A stretch of 7,115 nt of DNA from Acidobacteriota bacterium (GTDB lineage: Bacteria; Acidobacteriota; Terriglobia; Terriglobales; Acidobacteriaceae), in contig JAJXUS010000100.1 of NCBI GenBank assembly GCA_021782675.1, positions 1 through 7,115 of the forward strand, given 5' to 3'. Within the stretch, counting starts at the first letter, position 1; each line of letters begins with the position of its first letter. This document shows, piece by piece, positions 1 through 5,971 of the stretch. A program made the translations under genes and the position numbers. A model generated the notes under the pieces. The model saw only the letters and a program-made list of their open reading frames with translations, was not told the origin of the DNA and searched no databases.

Positions 1-298
1 TCATCGGCTCGCCGTGCTGCGCAACCCATCCGGGGATTCCTTCCCCAAGCGCGACCCGCTTTCGCCGTAAGGTCTCCGTATCGCCGCCGGAGATGACGCC
101 GTAGTATAGCTGCTGGGTCGCCTCATCCAGAATAAGGAGCGACCAGGCCTGGGGCGCAAAGAAGCGCGTCATCTGCTGCATGATCGCGTTCAGAATGCCT
201 TCAAGGTTGACCGAGGAGGTGAGGGCGCGCGCCACCTCGTGAAAGGTGCGCAGCTCGACGGCCGGCTTCGCGTCAGGGAACTGGATGGTCTTCGCCAC
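1..298 (-). CDS. GAF-domain sensor protein, N-terminal part (truncated by window edge)
   Basis: Partial gene: 99 codons are visible and the rest lies beyond base 1. The reading begins at a GTG (bases 296-298). An in-frame TGA lies four codons upstream with no other start codon between, and a GAGAG purine run precedes the GTG, so this start is well constrained. After about 14 variable residues comes a GAF domain: a helix with FHEVARALTSS (residues 19-29), the strand segment WSLLILDE (52-59), and the hallmark LGEGIPGWVA (84-93). GAF domains bind small ligands or act as signal-sensing and dimerisation modules. The C-terminal output domain is not visible. In similar proteins known to me it is often a GGDEF diguanylate cyclase, but that is only a guess here. 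It follows moaA on the same strand after a 68-base gap and may share its transcript. The GAF call is strong; the function is open. Confidence 0.85.
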   Translation of the reverse strand, partial: MAKTIQFPDAKPAVELRTFHEVARALTSSVNLEGILNAIMQQMTRFFAPQAWSLLILDEATQQLYYGVISGGDTETLRRKRVALGEGIPGWVAQHGEPM

Positions 299-366
299 GC
301 TATGCTCTCAAACGACTGCGTTCAATGCCTGGAAGAAGCTACAGAATACCTCGGGTGCGCCAAATT

Positions 367-1419
367 TCAGCCGCCGATGTGAACCATGCTGCGGGAAGGT
401 TTCAGGAACCCCGGCTCCCCGATATGGTGCCGTGCTTCCTTGTGGTCCACGACACGGCGGATGTAGGCGGCCAGGGCGGCGTCATCGGCGCCGCGGCGCA
501 TCAGGCCGTAGAGATCATGGTCGGACTGAGAGAACAGGCAGGTGCGCAATTTGCCGTCGGAGGTGAGACGGATGCGGCTGCAATGCCCGCAGAAAGGATG
601 CGAGACAGGCGCAATAATGCCAATCTCCCCGCGGCCATCGGCGAAGGTATAGCGGCGCGCTGTCTCGCTCTGCGTGTTCGGCGGCAGCGGCACCACGGGC
701 TGAAAGCGGTTCAGCCGCTCGATAATCTCCTCCAGCCGTACGACGGAGTCCGGCGTCCAGGAGCGGTCTTCCTCGAGCGGCATGAATTCAATAAAGCGGA
801 CGATGACGCCTTCGTCGCGGGAGAATTTTGCAAACTCGATGATCTGGTCTTCATTGAAGCCGCGCAGCAGCACGCAGTTCACCTTGACGGGCTCCAGCCC
901 TGCAGCCTGGGCCGCGCGGACACCGGCCAGCACCTGCCGGAAGCTGCCGGGCACACGCGTGATGCGCGCAAACTTCGCCGGATCCACGGCGTCCATACTC
1001 ACGGTCACGCGGTTCAGGCCGGCATCTTTCAGAGGCCGTGCCAACTCCGCCAGCAGATGGCCATTGGTCGTCAGCGCAATATCCAGCGGCTGCCGCAGGC
1101 GGCCGCTGACGGCGGGCATGGTTGGCTGCAGGCGCGCCACGCCGGCCACCATGTCGACCACGCCGCGCCGCAGCAGCGGTTCTCCGCCGGTGATGCGAAT
1201 CTTCTCAATGCCGAGCGAAACCAGCACCCGCACCATGCGCAGATACTCCTCGACCGGCAGCTCCGCATACTGCGCGCCGTCATTGCCAGTGCGACAGTAC
1301 ACGCATTTGTAATTGCATCGGTCTGTGATGGCCACGCGCAGGTCTGTAATGGCACGGCCGTGACGATCGGTCAGCCCGGAAGATTCAGAAACTGGCGCAC
1401 TGGCGGCTACAGGAGGCAT
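367..1419 (-). CDS. moaA: GTP 3',8-cyclase MoaA (molybdenum cofactor biosynthesis)
   Basis: A 350-residue radical SAM enzyme. With MoaC it converts GTP to cyclic pyranopterin monophosphate, the first step of molybdenum cofactor synthesis in the cytoplasm. The N-terminal 4Fe-4S motif is CNYKCVYC (Cys35, Cys39, Cys42, spacing CX3CX2C), followed by the SAM-binding TGGEP (77-81). The second, substrate-binding cluster is CGHC at 277-280 plus Cys294 (CX2CX13C). The protein ends in the conserved Gly-Gly tail (MVHIGG) that projects into the active site. All diagnostic residues are intact and the length is typical. About 15 residues precede the usual family start (LTDRHGR); the ATG at 1419 has an AAGAG purine run six bases upstream, so I kept it. 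It lies 78 bases downstream of etfA. No other Moco gene is in the window, so the association with etf genes is positional only. Confidence 0.97.
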   Translation of the reverse strand: MPPVAASAPVSESSGLTDRHGRAITDLRVAITDRCNYKCVYCRTGNDGAQYAELPVEEYLRMVRVLVSLGIEKIRITGGEPLLRRGVVDMVAGVARLQPTMPAVSGRLRQPLDIALTTNGHLLAELARPLKDAGLNRVTVSMDAVDPAKFARITRVPGSFRQVLAGVRAAQAAGLEPVKVNCVLLRGFNEDQIIEFAKFSRDEGVIVRFIEFMPLEEDRSWTPDSVVRLEEIIERLNRFQPVVPLPPNTQSETARRYTFADGRGEIGIIAPVSHPFCGHCSRIRLTSDGKLRTCLFSQSDHDLYGLMRRGADDAALAAYIRRVVDHKEARHHIGEPGFLKPSRSMVHIGG

Positions 1420-1497
1420 CGGGACTCTTCTCTTTCAGATGCTACGCCGCAGCCAGGGTTTCAGCCGTTTGCGCCGTTCCGGTTGAAGGGGAGGGAG

Positions 1498-2490
1498 TCA
1501 GGCGCCCGCTCTGAGCTTCTGAATCTCTTCCGTCAGTGCCGGCACCACCTCAAACAGATCGGCCACCGCGCCAATGTCGGCGATTTCAAAGATGGGTGCT
1601 TCGGCATCTTTATTGATGGCAAGGATGGCGCGCGCGCCCTTCATGCCGACAATATGCTGGATCGCGCCGCTGATGCCCAGAGCCAGATAAAGCTTTGGAG
1701 ATACTGACTGGCCGGAGCTGCCGATCTGCCGCTCCAGCGGCAGCCAGCCGGCATCGCAGATGGGCCGTGAAGCCGCGATATCCGCCCCAAGCGCCGCGGC
1801 AAGCTTCTCGGCGATCTCCAGATTTTTCTGCTCCTTAATGCCGCGCCCCACGGCGACAATCACTTCGGACTGTGAGAGATCGACCGCCTGCTTCGCTTCG
1901 CGAAAGACCTCATGGGGATGGATGCGAATCGCATCGTCAGGAATTTCGGCAGACACGGTTTCGACCAGCGCTGGCGCAAGATTCTCAGTGTCTGCTCGAA
2001 AAGCGCCATTCTGCAGCGTGACAATCCACGGCCGCGCCGCATCGCTGAAGGCGACGTCGGCAGCAAACTTACCCTGGAACATCTGCCGGGTGAAGAGCGG
2101 CCGCTCTCCGTCGTAGACGAACCCGGTGACGTCGGCAATCAGAGTCGTTTCGAGCGCCAGCGCCAACCGGGGCGCAAAGTCGCGCACCTGATACGTGTGC
2201 GGCAGGAGAATCAGTTTCGGCTGTTTTGCCGTGATCCACGGCCGCAGGGCGGCGATATAGGCGTCCGCGGTGTAGGCGATTAGCTGCGGCGACTGCAGCG
2301 CGTAGACGGTTGCGACACCTGTCTGCGCGAGTTCCTGCGCGGCGGGGCCAACGTGGTCTCCGAGCAGAGCGGCTTCCACCGCCCACCCGGTTCTGGCAGC
2401 CAGGCTGCGGGCAGCCGCGACAGTTTCAAGCGTAACCCGGCTCAGCCGGCCAGCCTGCTGCTCGCCGATAACAAGGATGGTTTCAGGCAT
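1498..2490 (-). CDS. etfA: Electron transfer flavoprotein alpha subunit
   Basis: A 330-residue EtfA/FixB protein. It pairs with EtfB to form the soluble FAD-containing electron carrier that takes electrons from acyl-CoA and other flavin dehydrogenases and passes them to ETF:quinone oxidoreductase. The N-terminal alpha/beta domain (about 1-185) opens with ETILVIGE. The C-terminal FAD domain begins near VIVAVGRGIKEQKNLE, then shows SRP (241-243), RQIGSSGQSVSP (254-265), ALGISGAIQH (270-279) and AINKDAEAPIF (291-301), all standard FAD-contact segments. The length is normal and no break is seen. The ATG at 2490 fits the family N-terminus, although the Shine-Dalgarno site is poor (GCGGG about nine bases upstream). 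It is separated from etfB by a small membrane-protein gene, which is unusual because etfB and etfA are normally adjacent. From sequence alone I cannot say whether this ETF is bifurcating. Confidence 0.96.
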   Translation of the reverse strand: MPETILVIGEQQAGRLSRVTLETVAAARSLAARTGWAVEAALLGDHVGPAAQELAQTGVATVYALQSPQLIAYTADAYIAALRPWITAKQPKLILLPHTYQVRDFAPRLALALETTLIADVTGFVYDGERPLFTRQMFQGKFAADVAFSDAARPWIVTLQNGAFRADTENLAPALVETVSAEIPDDAIRIHPHEVFREAKQAVDLSQSEVIVAVGRGIKEQKNLEIAEKLAAALGADIAASRPICDAGWLPLERQIGSSGQSVSPKLYLALGISGAIQHIVGMKGARAILAINKDAEAPIFEIADIGAVADLFEVVPALTEEIQKLRAGA

Positions 2491-2501
2491 TCGAGAGACC
2501 C

Positions 2502-2554
2502 GCTGCCGTCAGTCCTTCGGGAATTGACTATTGTCTCCGGTGGCGAGCGGCAGC
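2502..2554 (-). promoter_or_regulatory. Possible stem-loop in the etfA leader
   Basis: The 84-base gap upstream of etfA holds a perfect 7-base inverted repeat (GCTGCCG at 2502-2508, CGGCAGC at 2548-2554). Inside it, a smaller imperfect hairpin pairs GTCA with TGAC and TCC with GGA around a four-base loop. In the leftward mRNA the proximal arm lies 11 bases before the etfA ATG and overlaps the only weak ribosome-binding candidate, so it could limit translation. A 7-base match over this span is not rare by chance, so this is tentative. Confidence 0.3.
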
Positions 2555-2574
2555 TACTGGCACGAGGAGGCGGG

Positions 2575-2853
2575 TTAGTTAAATTCCGGCGTGCCCCGGC
2601 GATAGATGGTCCCGACCGTCAACAGCACCGCAGACATGATGAAGGCGAAGATCATGTAATAACCCATCGGATGAATCCAGCCCGGACCGTACGTAAAGTC
2701 CTGGCCGGCCCACACCGTCAGCAGTGTGCCGAGGATTCCAAAAATTCCACCCATTGTCTGCAGCATCAGGCCGCGGAAACGGCGCTGATCCAAAGCGACC
2801 ACCTCTTCAGGGGTCAGATTGCGTTCCTCGGGCGGCAACAACTGGTTCGGCAT
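2575..2853 (-). CDS. Small two-helix membrane protein encoded between etfB and etfA (unknown function)
   Basis: A 92-residue protein I do not recognise. The N-terminal 27 residues are polar and acidic (PPEERNLTPEEVVALDQ), ending in a basic patch (R24, R25, R27). Two hydrophobic segments follow, about 28-50 (rich in Gly, including GGIFGILG) and 63-84. A short loop with aromatic residues (QDFTYGPGWIHP) separates them, and the tail is RRGTPEFN. By the positive-inside rule both ends should be cytoplasmic and the loop external. The ATG at 2853 has a strong Shine-Dalgarno site, GAGGAG, seven bases upstream, which supports real translation. It starts 51 bases after etfB ends and stops 84 bases before etfA begins, all leftward, so it is probably co-expressed with the ETF subunits. 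A role as membrane docking or assembly factor for ETF is only an inference. No Cys or paired His ligands for heme or Fe-S are visible. Confidence 0.85.
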   Translation of the reverse strand: MPNQLLPPEERNLTPEEVVALDQRRFRGLMLQTMGGIFGILGTLLTVWAGQDFTYGPGWIHPMGYYMIFAFIMSAVLLTVGTIYRRGTPEFN

Positions 2854-2860
2854 TGCGCTT

Positions 2861-2866
2861 CTCCTC
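2861..2866 (-). promoter_or_regulatory. Strong ribosome-binding site of the small membrane protein
   Basis: GAGGAG on the minus strand, seven bases before the ATG at 2853. It is the best Shine-Dalgarno match among the leftward genes and is the main evidence that this small gene is translated from that start. Confidence 0.7.
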
Positions 2867-2904
2867 GCGGAAAGTCAGGCGTCCTGGGGGACGCGGCATT
2901 TCTA

Positions 2905-3675
2905 TTAAATCACGCGGACCCGGTCGCGCAGCAGTTCGGCCAGCTTGCGGGCAATTTCAGCCGGCGTGCCGGTAACTATCTCAGTCTGCTTCTGCTTCAT
3001 CGGGACGTACAGGCGCGCAATCTGTTGCAATGGCTCGCCCGCGCTGCTCTCCACTTCCAACAGCGTTACCTGCCGGACCGGCTTGTTCTTCGCCTGCTTG
3101 ATGCCCATCAGCGTGGCGTAGCGCAGCTTGTTAATGCCGCTCTGGATGGTCAGGACGCAGGGCATCGGCATATCCAGCAACTGGAACTGGCCGGCCTCCA
3201 GTTCGCGTTTCACGCGGACGCCGCTCTCGGTTTTCTCAATGCCAATGATGATCGTTGCGCTCGGCCAGCCCAGCAACTCCGCCAGCAGCACGCCCACCTG
3301 CGCGGAGCCAAAGTCATCCGACTGCAGCCCGGTGAATACCATGTCGAAGCGCTCATCTGTAATAGCCGCCGCAATGGCGCGGGCGGTGCGCAGCGGACCT
3401 GCTGCGGCAAAGGCGTCATCCTGCAGATGGATCGCGCGATCCGCGCCCTTGGCCAGCGCCTCGCGCAGCACTTGCTGCGCCCGCGGCGGGCCGGCCGTCA
3501 GCACCGTAACCTGCCCGCCGTGCTTTTCTTTTTGCCGCAGCGCCTCTTCCAGCGCGTAGGCGTCCGGCTCGTTCACCTCATACGGAACATCCTCGCGAAT
3601 CCACGTTCCCGCCTCGTTCAACGCGAGCCGTGCGTCCTTCTTGGGAACCTGCTTGAGGCAAACCAGGATGTTCAT
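2905..3675 (-). CDS. etfB: Electron transfer flavoprotein beta subunit
   Basis: A 256-residue EtfB/FixA protein, the partner of EtfA. It holds a structural AMP (or a second FAD in bifurcating types) and carries the loop that contacts client dehydrogenases. The start MNILVCLKQVPKKDARL is the classic family N-terminus. NEPDAYALEEALR (35-47), VLTAGP (58-63) and the GLQSDDFGSAQVG region (116-128) match the nucleotide-binding segments. The EtfB signature follows: VKRELEAGQ (155-163), then a proline-rich MPMPCVLT, then NKLRYATL (182-189). Length is normal. The ATG at 3675 lacks a strong Shine-Dalgarno site (only an AGAAAGAAA run). A hairpin repeat copy ends 18 bases upstream. It lies 147 bases downstream of eda and 51 bases upstream of the small membrane-protein gene. 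The segment DFGSAQVG is close to, but not identical with, the DGDTAQVG seen in many bifurcating ETFs, so the type is left open. Confidence 0.96.
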   Translation of the reverse strand: MNILVCLKQVPKKDARLALNEAGTWIREDVPYEVNEPDAYALEEALRQKEKHGGQVTVLTAGPPRAQQVLREALAKGADRAIHLQDDAFAAAGPLRTARAIAAAITDERFDMVFTGLQSDDFGSAQVGVLLAELLGWPSATIIIGIEKTESGVRVKRELEAGQFQLLDMPMPCVLTIQSGINKLRYATLMGIKQAKNKPVRQVTLLEVESSAGEPLQQIARLYVPMKQKQTEIVTGTPAEIARKLAELLRDRVRVI

Positions 3676-3693
3676 CGCGTGGGATTTCTTTCT

Positions 3694-3715
3694 GTCGTTT
3701 CCGCCGGAAATCTGC
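3694..3715. repeat. Hairpin repeat, copy A (diverged)
   Basis: A 22-base unit: GTC, then G-TTTCC as the left arm, loop GCC, GGAAA-T as the right arm, then CTGC. It matches the family seen at 3744 and at 4537-4668. Compared with those copies, the fourth stem pair is T-A instead of C-G and both sides changed, so the stem is kept. It lies 18 bases upstream of the etfB ATG, so it is transcribed in the etfB leader if that gene is read from upstream. Confidence 0.7.
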
Positions 3716-3743
3716 CCTTGGTATTGCTCATGCTTTTCTTGTT

Positions 3744-3765
3744 GTCATTCCCGCAGGGAATCTGC
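3744..3765. repeat. Hairpin repeat, copy B
   Basis: A 22-base unit: GTC, stem ATTCCC, loop GCA, stem GGGAAT, then CTGC. The six-base-pair stem is perfect (3747-3761). It differs from the tandem copies by a paired T-A for C-G change at the third stem position. It starts 50 bases after copy A, and the spacer (3716-3743) keeps the TGCTTTT...TTGTT pattern of the 55-bp tandem unit. A second small stem, TGCTG/CAGCA with loop TTG (3763-3775), overlaps its right end. Confidence 0.8.
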
Positions 3766-3822
3766 TGTTGCAGCAACCCGTCAGTGTAGCGGAGGCCGTG
3801 CGCACCGGTCGAGCCGCTCGCA

Positions 3823-4479
3823 TCACGCCCGGGCTGGCCGCATCTTCCGCACGATCGCCATGTACTTTTTCGCGTTTTCGGTAATGATCTCCGGCTTGCC
3901 GGCGGCTGCCGCCTTGGCATCGACCAGATCACTGCCCACTCCCAGCGCGTACGCGCCGGCGTCCAGGAACTCCTCCGCGGTCGCCAGCGAAACGCCGCCC
4001 GTCGGCACCACGCGAATCTGCGGCAGCGGCCCCTGCAGCGCCTTCAGATGCGCGCCGCCGCCGACCGCACTGCACGGAAACACCTTCACCACATCCGCGC
4101 CCGCCTGCCACGCCGTTACTATCTCGGTGGGCGTCAGCGCTCCGGGCATCACCGGCACGCCGTAGCGGCGACACAGTTCAATGGTGGGCAGGTTCAGCGC
4201 CGGGCTGACGACGAACTGCGCCCCGGCCAGCAGACAGGCCCGCGCCGTCTCCGCGTCCAGCACAGTGCCCGCGCCAAGCAGCAGTTTGTCGCCATGCCTG
4301 GCCGCCAGCTTCTCCATCACGGCAATCGCGCCCGGCACCGTCATGGTCACCTCCAGCACGCAGACGCCACCGGCGAGAATTGCCTCGGCTATGGTCAGCG
4401 CCTGCTCCGGTGAGGAAGCGCGCAGTACCGGAATCAGGCCAATTTCGTGAATACGCCGCAGGCAGTCCATTGCGCTCAT
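3823..4479 (-). CDS. eda: KDPG/KHG aldolase (2-dehydro-3-deoxy-6-phosphogluconate aldolase)
   Basis: A 218-residue class I aldolase that splits KDPG into pyruvate and glyceraldehyde-3-phosphate; many relatives also cleave 4-hydroxy-2-oxoglutarate. The fold is a single TIM barrel. Visible landmarks are LIPVLRA (15-21), LEVTMT with the catalytic Glu43 (42-47), GAGTVLD (69-75), SPALN (92-96), the Schiff-base Lys132 in VVKVFPCSAVGG, and the phosphate-binding PTGGVS (159-164). The position after LEVTM is Thr47, where the E. coli enzyme has Arg49, as recalled from that family. The open frame extends to 4596, but those 39 extra codons run through the 55-bp repeat and give a lysine/arginine-rich, low-complexity stretch. 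The ATG at 4479 has GGAG eight bases upstream and gives the normal family length, so I chose it. It lies downstream of the KDG kinase and acts on that enzyme's product. Confidence 0.94.
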   Translation of the reverse strand: MSAMDCLRRIHEIGLIPVLRASSPEQALTIAEAILAGGVCVLEVTMTVPGAIAVMEKLAARHGDKLLLGAGTVLDAETARACLLAGAQFVVSPALNLPTIELCRRYGVPVMPGALTPTEIVTAWQAGADVVKVFPCSAVGGGAHLKALQGPLPQIRVVPTGGVSLATAEEFLDAGAYALGVGSDLVDAKAAAAGKPEIITENAKKYMAIVRKMRPARA

Positions 4480-4487
4480 TCGAGAAT

Positions 4488-4491
4488 CTCC
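4488..4491 (-). promoter_or_regulatory. Ribosome-binding site deciding the eda start
   Basis: GGAG on the minus strand with an eight-base spacer to the ATG at 4479. It supports that start over an upstream in-frame ATG at 4596, which lies inside the tandem repeat. Confidence 0.65.
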
Positions 4492-4536
4492 GTTGTCTTT
4501 GCTGTTGCTTTTGCGGTTGCCGTTGTACTTCTGGGT

Positions 4537-4670
4537 GTCATCCCCGCAGGGGATCTGCTTCTGCCGTCGCTTTGCTTTTGCTCTTCTGGTTGTCATCCCC
4601 GCAGGGGATCTGCTTCTGCCGTCGCTTTGCTTTTGCTCTTCTGGTTGTCATCCCCGCAGGGGATCTGCTT
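4537..4670. repeat. 55-bp tandem repeat with three identical hairpins (copies C, D, E)
   Basis: Two exact 55-bp units (4537-4591 and 4592-4646) are followed by the first 24 bases of a third (4647-4670). A partial match to the unit's end (CTTCTGG) precedes the first. Each unit opens with the 22-base hairpin element: GTC, stem ATCCCC, loop GCA, stem GGGGAT, then CTGC. The stems lie at 4540-4554, 4595-4609 and 4650-4664. The remaining 33 bases are low-complexity T/C/G sequence. The array fills most of the 243-base kdgK-eda gap. The flanks (about 4494-4536 and 4671-4720) are similar TTGC-rich low-complexity sequence. The period of 55 is not a multiple of three, which argues against a coding repeat. 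No T-run follows the stems on the transcribed strand, so they are not standard terminators. Confidence 0.95.
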
Positions 4671-4722
4671 TTGCTGCTGTGGTTGCGGTTGTTCCTGCTT
4701 TTGCTTTTCCCGTCGCTGCCAC

Positions 4723-5832
4723 CTAACGCTGCACCCGCGCCCCCGCCCCGCGCATCAGCCGCTCCACCTCGGCCAGTGTCGCCATGGTGGTGTCGCCGGG
4801 CGTGGTCATGGCCAGCGCGCCGTGGGCGCAGCCGCAGTCCACCGCCCACTGCGGGCCCCTGGCTTCCAGCAGCCCATAAATCAGGCCGGAAGCAAACGAG
4901 TCGCCGCCGCCGACGCGGTCGAAAATCTCCAGATCCGGCATCGGCCGTGCCTCATAGAACGCGCCGTCGGCCCAGCAGATGGCGCCCCAGTCATTGCGCG
5001 TGGCGGTTTTTGCGTGGCGCAGCGTGGTGCCAATCACCTTGAAGTTCGGATACTCCTGCACCACGCTGGCAATCATCGCCCGAAACTGCGCCGTGTCCAG
5101 CTCGGCCGGCTCCTCCCCCATGCCTGGAATCGCAAAGCCCAGCGCGGCGGAGAAATCCTCTTCATTCCCGAGCATGACATCGACAAACTGCGCCAGTTCG
5201 CGGTTCACGTCGCAGGCGCGCTGCTTGCCGCCGATCGACTTCCATAAAGAGTCGCGGTAGTTCAGATCGTAGGACACAATCGTTCCGTGCCGGTGCGCCG
5301 CCTCCATGGCCTCGCGCGCCACCAGCGGCGTGGTTTCGGACAGCGCCGCGAAGATGCCGCCGGTATGCAACCAGCGTGCACCCTGGCGGCCAAAGATCTC
5401 GTCCCAGTCGATTTCGCCGGGCTTCATCTGCGCCACCGCCGTATGGCCGCGGTCGCTGCACCCCACGGCGCCGCGCACGCCAAAGCCGCGTTCGGTAAAG
5501 TTCAGCCCGTTACGAACCGTGCGGCCCACGCCATCGTGCGCCACCCAGCGCAGATGCGACAGATCCACGCCGCCCTGCAGCATCATGTCTTCCACCAGTC
5601 GGCCCACGGGATTGTCCGCCAGCGCCGTCACGATGGCAGTGCGCAGTCCAAAGCAGCGGCGGAGCCCGCGGGCCACGTTATATTCGCCGCCGCCCTCCCA
5701 CGCGCGAAAGCTGCGCGTTGTCGCGATGCGCTCCTCGCCCGGGTCCAGCCGCAGCATTACCTCGCCCAGGCTCACAAGGTCCCAACGGCATTGCTCTTTC
5801 GGGCGAAGCTTCAAGGGTTTCGGCACGACCAC
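4723..5832 (-). CDS. kdgK: PfkB-family sugar kinase, probable 2-keto-3-deoxygluconate kinase
   Basis: A 369-residue ribokinase-fold enzyme that probably phosphorylates 2-keto-3-deoxygluconate with ATP to give KDPG, the substrate of the aldolase encoded next. Landmarks are DLVSLGEVMLRLDPG (18-32) with Asp30 in the sugar-binding strand, GGGEYNVARGL (47-57), and the PfkB signature DRVGGGDSFASG (305-316) with catalytic base Asp311. It is longer than the roughly 310-340 residues usual for KDG kinases. Some extra length lies at the N-terminus (about 17 residues), and some in the region around 225-290, where the segment FAIPGMGEEPAELDT looks like an insertion. The start is GTG at 5832 or GTG two codons later at 5826; AGAGGA at 5837-5842 precedes both, with spacers of four and ten bases. 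Substrate is inferred from family resemblance and from the adjacent eda; other keto-sugar or fructose-type substrates cannot be excluded. Confidence 0.87.
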   Translation of the reverse strand: MVVPKPLKLRPKEQCRWDLVSLGEVMLRLDPGEERIATTRSFRAWEGGGEYNVARGLRRCFGLRTAIVTALADNPVGRLVEDMMLQGGVDLSHLRWVAHDGVGRTVRNGLNFTERGFGVRGAVGCSDRGHTAVAQMKPGEIDWDEIFGRQGARWLHTGGIFAALSETTPLVAREAMEAAHRHGTIVSYDLNYRDSLWKSIGGKQRACDVNRELAQFVDVMLGNEEDFSAALGFAIPGMGEEPAELDTAQFRAMIASVVQEYPNFKVIGTTLRHAKTATRNDWGAICWADGAFYEARPMPDLEIFDRVGGGDSFASGLIYGLLEARGPQWAVDCGCAHGALAMTTPGDTTMATLAEVERLMRGAGARVQR

Positions 5833-5971
5833 TCGGTCCTCTCAGGAGATGGAATGCGCGCCGCGCGCCGTGACTTGCACGAAAGCGCAGCGCAATCAGA
5901 ATAAATCGGGTTGGTGGGGGCTGGGCGGCAGGACGCATCCGGCAGGGAAGTGTGAAAAAATCAGAGTAGCT
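5833..5971. promoter_or_regulatory. Divergent intergenic region (kdgK leftward, ABC-F gene rightward)
   Basis: These 139 bases must carry promoters for both directions if the genes start here. For the rightward gene a weak candidate is TTGCAC (5875-5880) with CAGAAT (5897-5902), spacer 16 bases, leaving a leader of roughly 60 bases. No convincing leftward promoter or operator palindrome was seen. A GC-rich run (GCGCGCCGCGCGC, about 5857-5869) could form secondary structure in the kdgK leader. Confidence 0.35.

Noticed and set aside
325..1707. Long plus-strand open frame (460 codons)
   Set aside because: Antisense to moaA and the end of etfA, which have intact motifs. High GC content produces such shadow frames.
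2353..3789. Long plus-strand open frame (478 codons)
   Set aside because: Antisense to etfB and the small membrane-protein gene; no recognisable domain and a composition typical of a shadow frame.
3798..3805. Palindrome GTGCGCAC as an operator downstream of eda
   Set aside because: An eight-base palindrome in GC-rich DNA is expected by chance, and its place at the end of eda is not a promoter position.
4540..4664. Hairpins as intrinsic terminators between kdgK and eda
   Set aside because: The stems have only six pairs and no U-run follows on the leftward transcript; on the plus strand the following sequence is T-rich but interrupted.
4537..4670. CRISPR-like array of 22-base repeats with 33-base spacers
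   Set aside because: The two complete spacers are identical, the repeat is short, and no cas gene is near. It is a plain tandem repeat.
4447..5247. Plus-strand open frame of 266 codons with repeated VIPAGDLLL-like peptides
   Set aside because: It reads through the tandem repeat and then antisense to the KDG kinase. The 55-bp period shifts frame at each unit, and the opposite strand has a clear family match.
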